Shown here: one piece after another, positions 11,230 through 18,244 of the stretch
Numbering within the stretch: position 1 is the stretch's first letter
Layout of the letters: every line of letters begins with the position of its first letter
Origin: Massilia sp. UMI-21
GTDB taxonomy: Bacteria; Pseudomonadota; Gammaproteobacteria; Burkholderiales; Burkholderiaceae_D
Direction of reading: 5' to 3'
NCBI GenBank assembly: GCA_015277795.1
Contig: CP063848.1
Location: forward strand, 1,922,001-1,986,000
Length of the DNA: 64,000 nt
Notes under the pieces: model-generated
Databases searched by the model: none
The model's input: the letters and a program-made list of their open reading frames with translations, nothing else
Told to the model about the DNA's origin: nothing
Made by a program: the position numbers and the translations under genes

Positions 11230-12243
11230 TCAGAACGTGTGGCGCACGCCGAGGCTGAACACCGACGGATCGGCGCCCGGCGCGGTGGCCGGCGGCGTGA
11301 CGTTGGTCGACGACGAGTTGATGCCGAACACGCCGCGGCCGTTGTTACGCAGCTGGGCGTAGGTCGTGTAGAAATTGGTGCGCTTCGACACGTTGTAGGT
11401 GTAGGCCAGCGACACGGTGTTGCCCTTGGCCCCGGTCTCGAGCTTCTGCTGCTGGAAGTTGACGAACACCTTGTTCGGGCCAAACGTGTAGGCGGCGCCG
11501 AGGTTGGCGTTCTCGTACTCGTTGTTGGCGCCGGTCTGGTCCGCCACCATGTAGTTGCCCTTGACTTCGACCGCGCCGAACTTGTAGCCCGCGCCGAAGG
11601 CGTATTCCTTGTCGTCGCCGGTCGCCAGGCGCTCGACGTTGTGGTAACCGGCGCCCAGGTACAGGCCGCCGTTCTTGTATTCCACCGACACGCCCATCAG
11701 GTCGCCCGAGGGCTCGACGGTCTTCTCGCCGGTCGAGTAGGCGGCGTTGACGCTGAAGCCGCTCATGGCCTCGCTCTTGTAGTTGACCGAGTTCGCCAGG
11801 CGGCGGGTCAGGCGGTTCCCGCTGAAGGCCGACAGGTTGCTGCCGAACATGCCCTGGCCCAGGATGTCGCTGGCGCCCGCCACGGCGGCGATCGGGCTGT
11901 ATTCGCGGCCCACGGTCAGGGTGCCGAAGGCGCCCTGCAGGCCGACCACGGCGCGGCGGCCGAACAGCGAGGAATCGGCGGCGCCGGTGTCGAGGGCGAC
12001 GCCGGCTTCGATGTTGAACAGCGCTTTCAGGCCGTTGCCCAGGTCTTCGGTGCCGCGAAAGCCGATCCGGCTGCTCGACTGGTTGCCCGAATTGATCACG
12101 GTGCGACGGCTATCACCCGGTGCGTCGGTGTCTTCCACGGCGATCGCCGCGTCCATCACGCCGTAGACGGTGACGTTGGTCTGGGCGTGGGCGAACAGCG
12201 GAAGGGAAGACAGCAGCGCGGCTGCCAGGGTTTTGCACTTCAT
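11230..12243 (-). CDS. Outer-membrane porin, Gram-negative betaproteobacterial type
   Basis: A 337-residue trimeric-type porin (OmpC/Omp32 family of Burkholderiales). The signal peptide MKCKTLAAALLSSLPLFAHA is followed by mature QTNVTVYGVMDAAI, the standard first beta-strand of these porins. Further marks are SSRIGFRGTEDLGNGLKALFNIE, FGRRAVVGLQGAFGTLTVGRE and the terminal aromatic strand ending SLGVRHTF. The C-terminal Phe is needed for outer-membrane insertion by BAM. The start at 12243 is supported by AAAGGAG 7 nt upstream. Substrate specificity cannot be read from sequence. Confidence 0.93.
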   Translation of the reverse strand: MKCKTLAAALLSSLPLFAHAQTNVTVYGVMDAAIAVEDTDAPGDSRRTVINSGNQSSSRIGFRGTEDLGNGLKALFNIEAGVALDTGAADSSLFGRRAVVGLQGAFGTLTVGREYSPIAAVAGASDILGQGMFGSNLSAFSGNRLTRRLANSVNYKSEAMSGFSVNAAYSTGEKTVEPSGDLMGVSVEYKNGGLYLGAGYHNVERLATGDDKEYAFGAGYKFGAVEVKGNYMVADQTGANNEYENANLGAAYTFGPNKVFVNFQQQKLETGAKGNTVSLAYTYNVSKRTNFYTTYAQLRNNGRGVFGINSSSTNVTPPATAPGADPSVFSLGVRHTF

Positions 12244-12375
12244 GTAGAGCTCCTTTGGTTTGGACAGGGTGTCGAGTGATTGAAACACTCGGATCGAAGC
12301 GGATAGTACAGAGGGAATGTTTCCGCTTGGTGACATCCTGATATGCCGGACAGCCAAGGGAGCTCGGTGATGCGC

Positions 12376-13572
12376 TCAGCCCTTGGGTTCCTCGCCGATG
12401 ATGCGGCCGGTCAGGGGCAGCACGATATCGATGCGGGTGCCGACGTCGTCGTCGGTGCTGATGGTGATCTCGCCCTCCATGGCCCAGACCCGCTCGCGCA
12501 TGCCCACCAGGCCCAGCGATTCCTTCTTTTCCATGTCTTCGCTGCGGATGCCGCGGCCGTCGTCGCGGATGGTGAGCAGCAGCGCGCCGTCGACCCGGTC
12601 GAGGTTGAGGACGGCCTGGGTGGCGCCGGCGTGGCGCGCGATGTTGGTCAGGGCTTCCTGCACGATGCGGAAGATGGCGGTGCTGGCGGTGTCGTCGAGG
12701 CGCAGTTCGGCCTCGTCGGCCAGCAGGGTGCAGGCGATGCCGTGGCGTTCGACGAAGTCGTCGCGCAGGCCCTGCAGCGCGAAATACAGGCCGCCCTCGT
12801 CGAGCGCGCGCGGGCGCAGATTGGTGGCGATGCGGCGCAGCGAGGCGATGGCCATCAGGAGATTGCTCTCCATGCCTTCGATCAGGCGCTGGCTCGGTTC
12901 GGGCAGCTGCTTGCCGCCCTGCAGCAGGGTGAGGTCCATGCGCAGCGAGGCCAGCAGCTGGCCGAGGTCGTCGTGCAGCTCGCGCGCGATGTGGGTGCGT
13001 TCTTCTTCGCGGATGGTCTGCAGTGCCGAGGACAGCTGGCGCAGCTGGTCGTGCGAGCGCGCCAGTTTCTGCTGCACCAGGTGGCGCTCGGAGACGTCGC
13101 GCAGGATCACGGTGCAGATCTCGTGGCCGTCGTGCTCGACGCTGGAGATCGAGCCTTCGATCGGGAACAGCTGGCCGTTGGTGCGGATGCCGGTGACGGC
13201 GTAGTCGGTGGCGCGCCGGCCCGCACGCCCGCCGCCGGCCGGGAAGTAGTCGTAGGGCGTCGCGGCGTCGCGGTGGGGTGGCTGGATGAAGCGCGCCAGC
13301 GAGCAGCCCTGCATGGCGCCGACGCTGCTGGCGAACATGTGGGCCGCGGCCGGGTTGGCGAACAGGATGACGGCGTGCTCGTCGATCGACAGGATGGCGT
13401 CGCTGGCGCTGTTGACGATGCGCCGCCCGTCGAAGGCGCGGACCGGGCGGTGCACCCTGCGTGCCCGGCGCAGCGCGGCCGCCGTATGCCCGACGTAATA
13501 GCCGCCCAGGAAGGAAAACACGAGAACCGCCGTGCCCGGCGCATGCCGGCGGGGGCGTCGCTGTGGTGTCAT
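12376..13572 (-). CDS. PAS sensor histidine kinase, NarL/HisKA_3 type
   Basis: About 398 residues from the ATG at 13572. After an Arg-rich start and one hydrophobic segment (TAVLVFSFLGGYYVGHTAAAL) comes a PAS domain (SASDAILSIDEHAVILFANPAAAHMF ... VILRDVSERH). Next is a HisKA_3 dimerisation/phosphorylation helix with EERTHIARELHDDLGQLLASLRMDL, where the His before DDLG is the phosphoacceptor. Last is an HATPase domain (EALTNIARHAGATQAVLNL, DDGRGI, GLVGMRERV). Such kinases normally partner NarL-type regulators, but none is adjacent; the next gene encodes a LytTR regulator that has its own kinase. The frame also opens at a TTG five codons upstream. Confidence 0.85.
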   Translation of the reverse strand: MTPQRRPRRHAPGTAVLVFSFLGGYYVGHTAAALRRARRVHRPVRAFDGRRIVNSASDAILSIDEHAVILFANPAAAHMFASSVGAMQGCSLARFIQPPHRDAATPYDYFPAGGGRAGRRATDYAVTGIRTNGQLFPIEGSISSVEHDGHEICTVILRDVSERHLVQQKLARSHDQLRQLSSALQTIREEERTHIARELHDDLGQLLASLRMDLTLLQGGKQLPEPSQRLIEGMESNLLMAIASLRRIATNLRPRALDEGGLYFALQGLRDDFVERHGIACTLLADEAELRLDDTASTAIFRIVQEALTNIARHAGATQAVLNLDRVDGALLLTIRDDGRGIRSEDMEKKESLGLVGMRERVWAMEGEITISTDDDVGTRIDIVLPLTGRIIGEEPKG

Positions 13573-13696
13573 GCGCGAAGCTGCCAATGAGGGCCGATGG
13601 GAGGCCGGGAGCTCTACATTACGGCGAGGCGAAGCGGAGGGAGTTGACGGGAGACAAAGGGGCCATGGCGCCCGGGACGGCCCGGGCGGGCGTGCC

Positions 13697-14476
13697 TCAC
13701 ATCTGCTTGAACAGGTGCAGGAAGCTGCGGCTTACCTCGAGCTTCTCGGGCCGTCCCTTGACCAGCACCAGGTGCCGTCCGCGGATGTCGCGCGTCACGC
13801 CTTCGATGGCGTTGACGTTGACCAGGGTGGCCCGGTGGATCTGCCAGAACAGCGAAGGGTCGAGCTCTTCGGCCAGGTCGCGCACCGGCTTGCGGATCAG
13901 GGCTTCGAAGCTGGCCGTCTGCACGCAGGTGTATTTTTCGTCGGAGCGGAAGAACAGGATGTCTTCCACCGGGATCATGCGCAGGTCCTGGCCGATGCTG
14001 GCCTGGATCCATTGCAGGTGCTTGGGCTTGGGCGCGGCGATCTTCTCGGCCAGCTGCGACAGCATGGCCTGCACGCTGTCGTTGACGCTGGCCGCTTCGC
14101 CCGGACGCTCCAGGCGCGCCTTGAGACGGTCGACGGTGAGCTTCAGGCGCTCCGGCTCGGTCGGCTTGAGCACGTAATCGATCGCGCCGCGCTCGAAGGC
14201 TTCCACCGCGTACTGGTCGTAGGCGGTGACGAACACGATCTGGCTGCGGTCGCCGATCTCGCGCGCCGCCTCCATGCCGGTCTTGCCCGGCATGCGGATG
14301 TCGAGGAAGGTCAGGTCCGGCCGGAGCTGCTCGACCAGCTGCACTGCTTCCTCGCCGTTCTTCGCTTCCCCGACGATGTCCAGTTCCGGCCAGGCCTCGG
14401 ACAGGCGCAGGCGCAGCTGGTCGCGCATCAGTCGTTCGTCGTCGGCGATGATCGCGGTGGGTGCGGCTGTAGGCAT
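13697..14476 (-). CDS. LytTR-type response regulator
   Basis: A 259-residue response regulator. The receiver domain (1-125) has AIIADDERLM, phosphoacceptor Asp in DLTFLDIRMPG, VFVTAYDQYAVEAF and the KP of DYVLKPTEP. A linker precedes a C-terminal LytTR DNA-binding domain with PVEDILFFRSDEKYTCVQT, LDPSLFWQIHRATLVNVNAIE and the ending VSRSFLHLFKQM. It lies 73 nt downstream of its likely cognate LytS-like kinase, same strand, so the two form a two-component system. Target genes are unknown. Confidence 0.92.
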   Translation of the reverse strand: MPTAAPTAIIADDERLMRDQLRLRLSEAWPELDIVGEAKNGEEAVQLVEQLRPDLTFLDIRMPGKTGMEAAREIGDRSQIVFVTAYDQYAVEAFERGAIDYVLKPTEPERLKLTVDRLKARLERPGEAASVNDSVQAMLSQLAEKIAAPKPKHLQWIQASIGQDLRMIPVEDILFFRSDEKYTCVQTASFEALIRKPVRDLAEELDPSLFWQIHRATLVNVNAIEGVTRDIRGRHLVLVKGRPEKLEVSRSFLHLFKQM

Positions 14477-14549
14477 GGTCGTCTCTGTGGCTGAAGGATT
14501 TGATAATTATTCAACGAAACCGCGCGCCAGGCAAGCATGGGCTGGCCGC

Positions 14550-15839
14550 TCATTTCGACAGCTGGTAGGGCACCTCGATCATGGCGATCACGCCGCTCGG
14601 GCTGTTGGCGGCGATGTGCAGCTGGCCGGCGTCGCCGTGCAGCAGCTTGAGGCGGTCGCGGATGGTCTGCAGGCCCAGGCCGGTGCCGTCGCTCGGCACC
14701 ACGCCGAAGCCGACGCCGTCGTCGGTCACGGTGACCAGCAGCTTGCTGTCGACCACCTCGGCGGTGATCTTCAGGGTGCCGCCTTCGGGCTTGCATTCGA
14801 GGCCGTGCTTGATCGCGTTCTCGACCATCGACTGCAGCATCATCGGCGGGAAGGCCGCGCTGCGCAGGCCGTCCGGCACCTGCATCACGACCGTCAGGCG
14901 CTCTTCCATGCGCATCTTGAGCAGGTCCAGGTAGGCCGTGACCATGTCCACTTCGCGCCCGAGGCCGGTGACCACGGCGTTGTCGCGCATCTGCGGCAGC
15001 ACCGCACGCAGGTACTGGATCAGGCTGCGCTGCATGGCCGAGGCGCGCGGCGGATCGACCCGGATCAGGTGTTCGACCGAGGCCAGGGTGTTGAACAGGA
15101 AATGCGGCTCGACCTGGGCCTGCATCATCTGCATCCGGGTCTCGGACAGCTGGCGCTGCATGGCCTCGCGTTCGGCCGCGGCATTGGCCACCTGGGATTG
15201 CGCTTCGGCGCGTTTCTTGCCCCCGACCAGGGCCTTGGTGCCGAACAGGGCCAGCACGAACAGCACCACGAAGTTCATGAACCAGGTCGAGGCCTGCTTG
15301 TGGTAGCGCGAGACCTTCTGCTCGGCAGCGTCTTCCACGGCCGCGTCGATGGCGTTGGACAGTTCTTCGCTGATCTGCGGCGGCAGTTCGATGTGCACCG
15401 ATTCGCCGTTGGCGCCCATGGCAGGGGCGGCCGGCGCGGCTGGCGCGGCCGGGACAGGCGGGACCGGCGGGGCGTCGGGCGCATCAGGCGCATCAGGAAG
15501 CCCGGACGGCTCCGGCGGCGCGGCCGGCGCTTCCGGTCCGGTGGCGGCGCCGCCGCGCGCGCGGCTGCGCGGGTGGAAGCGGATGCCGCTCTCGTCGATC
15601 AGGATGGCGGCATCGCTGCCGCGCCTGGCGTCGCGCTCGGCGCGCGTGATTTCTTCTTCGGCCGGGCCGGAAAACAATTCTTCCTGCAGGATCGCGCCGG
15701 CCATCAAGGTCAGGATCGCAAACAGGAAAAACTTCCACCACGACAGCTGGGTGACCCAGGTCGCCACGGCATCGAAGCCGCGGTAGAGCCACGACAGGAC
15801 GCTCGAGAAAAAGTGCGGGCTTGTGTTCCTTGCTTGCAT
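14550..15839 (-). CDS. LytS/YehU-like sensor histidine kinase
   Basis: A 429-residue membrane kinase of the His_kinase family. TM1 (WWKFFLFAILTLMAGAIL) is followed by an acidic region and a low-complexity Pro/Ala/Asp linker (PDAPDAPDAPPVPPVPAAP). After TM2 (TWFMNFVVLFVLALFGTKAL) comes a coiled segment, the phosphoacceptor motif QVEPHFLFNTLASVEHLI and an HATPase domain (MLQSMVENAIKHGLE, DDGVGFG, GLGLQTIRDRL). The ATG at 15839 gives MQARNTSPHFF; an upstream extension to 15911 lacks support. It is the partner of the LytTR regulator downstream. The sensed signal would be read by the short extracytoplasmic part, which has no known domain. Confidence 0.88.
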   Translation of the reverse strand: MQARNTSPHFFSSVLSWLYRGFDAVATWVTQLSWWKFFLFAILTLMAGAILQEELFSGPAEEEITRAERDARRGSDAAILIDESGIRFHPRSRARGGAATGPEAPAAPPEPSGLPDAPDAPDAPPVPPVPAAPAAPAAPAMGANGESVHIELPPQISEELSNAIDAAVEDAAEQKVSRYHKQASTWFMNFVVLFVLALFGTKALVGGKKRAEAQSQVANAAAEREAMQRQLSETRMQMMQAQVEPHFLFNTLASVEHLIRVDPPRASAMQRSLIQYLRAVLPQMRDNAVVTGLGREVDMVTAYLDLLKMRMEERLTVVMQVPDGLRSAAFPPMMLQSMVENAIKHGLECKPEGGTLKITAEVVDSKLLVTVTDDGVGFGVVPSDGTGLGLQTIRDRLKLLHGDAGQLHIAANSPSGVIAMIEVPYQLSK

Positions 15840-16044
15840 ATTGGTTCGTTCGATCTGGTGCAAGCGGCGAGTGTACCGCGTCGGCGCTTGCGCGTACCGG
15901 AAATACAACATTTCGGTCCGCTACAACTGTTGGGATGATGCAACTTTACGCCTGGCGCGCCCATGGGGCCAGCCCCTTGCGACAGTCTGCACGATCCGGG
16001 GAATGGATTGCGTCCAGCCGAGCCAGGATGCGCCATCGCAAAGG

Positions 16045-16074
16045 CTGACAAGCGGAAACATTGCAAGGTATGAT
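16045..16074 (+). promoter_or_regulatory. Sigma70-like promoter for the DHH gene
   Basis: CTGACA (16045-16050) and TATGAT (16069-16074) with an 18-nt spacer, about 70 nt upstream of the DHH phosphoesterase start. The rest of the 305-nt divergent gap (15840-16144) shows AT-rich stretches but no other convincing element. Confidence 0.45.
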
Positions 16075-16144
16075 TTTTCGGGTGTGCTCCCACCGCTCCC
16101 GACCCGCTCGCTGTCCCGTTTTCGACTCCTGAAAGGATGTGCAG

Positions 16145-17083
16145 ATGTCAGCCGACCACGATAAATTCCGACTCGTTACCCGCAGCGACTTCGACGGCCT
16201 GGTGTGCGCGGTGCTGCTCAAGCATCTCGACCTGATCGACGACATCCTGTTCGTGCACCCGAAGGACATGCAGGACGGCAAGATCGCCATCACCCGGCGC
16301 GACATCACGACCAACCTGCCGTATGTGCCGGCGGCGCACCTGGTCTTCGACCACCACCTGTCGGAAACCATCCGCAATACCGGCGTGCGCGAGAACCATG
16401 TCATCCATCCGGACGCGCCGTCGGCGGCGCGCGTGGTGTACGACCACTACGGTGGCGCCAGGACTTTCCCGGCGGCCTGGGACGACATGATGGCGGCGGT
16501 CGACAAGGCGGACGCGGCCCGTTTCACGCGCGACGAGGTGCTGTTTCCGCAGGGCTGGAACCTGCTCAACTTCCTGATGGATGCGCGTACCGGCCTGGGC
16601 CGCTTCCACGAGTTCCGGATCTCGAACTACCAGCTGATGATGGCCCTGATCGACTACTGCGCCAGGCACGCGATCGAGCAGATCATGGAACTGCCCGACG
16701 TGCGCGAGCGCACCACGCTGTACTTCGAGCACAGCGAGCGTTGCAAGCAGCAGATCCGGCGCTGTGCGAAGCTCCACCGCAACCTGGTGGTGCTCGACCT
16801 GCGCGACGAAGAGGTGATCTATGCGGGCAACCGCTTCATCATCTATGCGCTGTTCCCGGAGACGAACATCTCGATCCACGTATTGTGGGGCGTGAAGCAG
16901 CAGAACACGGTGTTTGCCACCGGCAAGTCGATCCTGAACCGGACCTCGGCCACCAACATCGGCGCCCTGATGCTGGAGTACGGCGGAGGCGGGCATGAAA
17001 ATGCCGGCACCTGCCAGGTGGACAATGAATTGGCCGAGGACGTGCTCGGCGCCCTGGTCAACCGCATCAACAAGGACGGGTGA
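16145..17083 (+). CDS. DHH-family phosphoesterase
   Basis: A 312-residue protein of the DHH/DHHA1 superfamily, metal-dependent phosphoesterases that include nanoRNases, pAp phosphatases and exopolyphosphatase-like enzymes. Motifs in order: VTRSDFDGLVCAVLL (metal-binding Asp), LVFDHHLSE (the DHH motif, near residue 65), AVDKADAARF and the DHHA1 glycine motif YGGGGHENAGTC near the C terminus. The ATG at 16145 follows AAAGGA with good spacing. Substrate is not determined by sequence alone; a true oligoribonuclease (orn) is also present in this window. It is convergent with the rhodanese gene. Confidence 0.85.
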   Translation: MSADHDKFRLVTRSDFDGLVCAVLLKHLDLIDDILFVHPKDMQDGKIAITRRDITTNLPYVPAAHLVFDHHLSETIRNTGVRENHVIHPDAPSAARVVYDHYGGARTFPAAWDDMMAAVDKADAARFTRDEVLFPQGWNLLNFLMDARTGLGRFHEFRISNYQLMMALIDYCARHAIEQIMELPDVRERTTLYFEHSERCKQQIRRCAKLHRNLVVLDLRDEEVIYAGNRFIIYALFPETNISIHVLWGVKQQNTVFATGKSILNRTSATNIGALMLEYGGGGHENAGTCQVDNELAEDVLGALVNRINKDG

Positions 17084-17093
17084 CCAGACAAGT

Positions 17094-17432
17094 TCAGTCG
17101 CCGCTGTCGGTCGGCAACTGCGCGGACAGCCAGCCGGTAATGCCGGCCGACATCACGCGCACATCGGTGTAGCCGAGCTTGCCGGCGCGCCGCGCCGCGC
17201 GCGGCGCCTTGCTGCACAGTGGGTTCGAACAATAGAAGACCAGGCCGGCCGCGCGGTCCGGCGGCAGGACCGACGGATCGAAATCGACGCCGAGGTGGAT
17301 GGCGCCCGGCACGCGCGCGGCCCGCCACGAATGTGGCGCATTCAAGTCGAAGATCGCGGGCCGGTCGGCGCCCAGGCGGGCATGCAGTGCGGCCGGCGTG
17401 ATCGTCTTGAGACCCATGAACATGGCAAGCAT
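17094..17432 (-). CDS. Single-domain rhodanese-like protein
   Basis: A 112-residue rhodanese domain: PAIFDLNAPHSWRAARVPGAIHLGVDFD, then the active-site region LVFYCSNPLCSKAPRAARRAGKLGY, where the first Cys is the expected persulfide carrier and a second Cys follows four residues later. The C-terminal VRVMSAGITGWLSA is standard. Likely a sulfurtransferase or sulfur carrier in the cytoplasm. It precedes no obvious sulfur gene; the two genes upstream on the strand are the SdpI/SdpR-like pair, 14 nt away, so all three may be cotranscribed. An alternative start lies three codons in (MGLKTITP). Confidence 0.85.
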   Translation of the reverse strand: MLAMFMGLKTITPAALHARLGADRPAIFDLNAPHSWRAARVPGAIHLGVDFDPSVLPPDRAAGLVFYCSNPLCSKAPRAARRAGKLGYTDVRVMSAGITGWLSAQLPTDSGD

Positions 17433-17445
17433 GGCGGCTCCTCGC

Positions 17446-17856
17446 TCAGTTGCTGGAGCGGCGTGCGCCGATCCGGATGCAGCCGAGCGCGGCGCAGGTC
17501 ACGGCCGTGCCCAGCGCCAGGCCGCCGAGCATGCCCGCCAAGCCGATGGGGGCCACCAGCCAGGCCAGCATGTAGGCGAGCCCGCCCAGCACCAGGGCCC
17601 AGCCCGCGAAGCGGCGCGCGGCCTGGTCAGCCGCCGCCGAGGTGCAGCGCATGCGCGCCGCCAGCGCCTTCGGGACCGCATTCGCGTACACCACCACGAC
17701 CGCGCCCAGCAGCGCGCCGCCGAGGCGCCGCGCCCATTCCGGATCGAGGTAGGCCGGCGCGGCCCAGGCCAGCAGGGCCGAGATGCCAAGGATGGCGGCA
17801 GCCGCCAGGACGGCGTGGAGCAATGCGGAAAAACGTGGGGACGGGGACGGTTTCAT
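17446..17856 (-). CDS. Small membrane protein, possibly SdpI-like
   Basis: A 136-residue protein with about four hydrophobic segments (LHAVLAAAAILGISALLAWAA; LGGALLGAVVVVYANAVPKAL; FAGWALVLGGLAYMLAWLVAP; GMLGGLALGTAVTCAALGCI). The YANAVPKAL element in the second helix recalls the G-N-x-x-P-K motif of SdpI-type immunity/membrane proteins. The gene starts 2 nt after an ArsR regulator resembling SdpR, which is how sdpR-sdpI pairs are arranged. The assignment is therefore by context plus weak motif; no SdpC-like toxin is seen. Confidence 0.5.
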   Translation of the reverse strand: MKPSPSPRFSALLHAVLAAAAILGISALLAWAAPAYLDPEWARRLGGALLGAVVVVYANAVPKALAARMRCTSAAADQAARRFAGWALVLGGLAYMLAWLVAPIGLAGMLGGLALGTAVTCAALGCIRIGARRSSN

Positions 17857-17858
17857 GC

Positions 17859-18161
17859 TTACTCCTTCGTAGGTGGAACAGCGGGCGGGGTGGGCCGGGT
17901 GACGTTCAGCCCGAAGGCTTGCGCAAACCCGAGCAGGGCGTCTTCGAGCACACTGAGCCTGAGCCGGTAAGTGATCGTGCGCCCCTGTTTCTCGGGCGCG
18001 ATCAGGCCGGCCTGGACCAGCACGGCGAAATGGGCCGACATGGTCGGTTTCGATACGTCGAACAGGTCGGCCAGTTCGCCGGCGCCCATCGGCCCCTGTT
18101 GCAAATGCTGCAGGATGGCGCGGCGGGTCGGATCGGACAGGGCTTTGAAAACGGAAGTCAT
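17859..18161 (-). CDS. ArsR-family repressor, SdpR-like
   Basis: A 100-residue winged-helix regulator. It begins MTSVFKALSDPTRRAILQHLQQGPMGAGELADLF, continues through the recognition helix VSKPTMSAHFAVLVQAGLIAPEKQGRTITYRL and matches the autorepressor (SdpR-type) ArsR group. No metal-binding CxC motif is visible in the helix, so metal sensing is unlikely. The gene leads a short operon with the membrane protein and perhaps the rhodanese. The 8-bp palindrome TTAGCTAA at 18171-18178, ten nt before the start, could be its operator. Confidence 0.82.
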   Translation of the reverse strand: MTSVFKALSDPTRRAILQHLQQGPMGAGELADLFDVSKPTMSAHFAVLVQAGLIAPEKQGRTITYRLRLSVLEDALLGFAQAFGLNVTRPTPPAVPPTKE

Positions 18162-18244
18162 GAATGATTATTAGCTAAACATCGAACTATTACAAGCACT
18201 TTCCGATGAAAGTTGCGGCCATGCGCAGAAGTGGCGCGGCTGTA

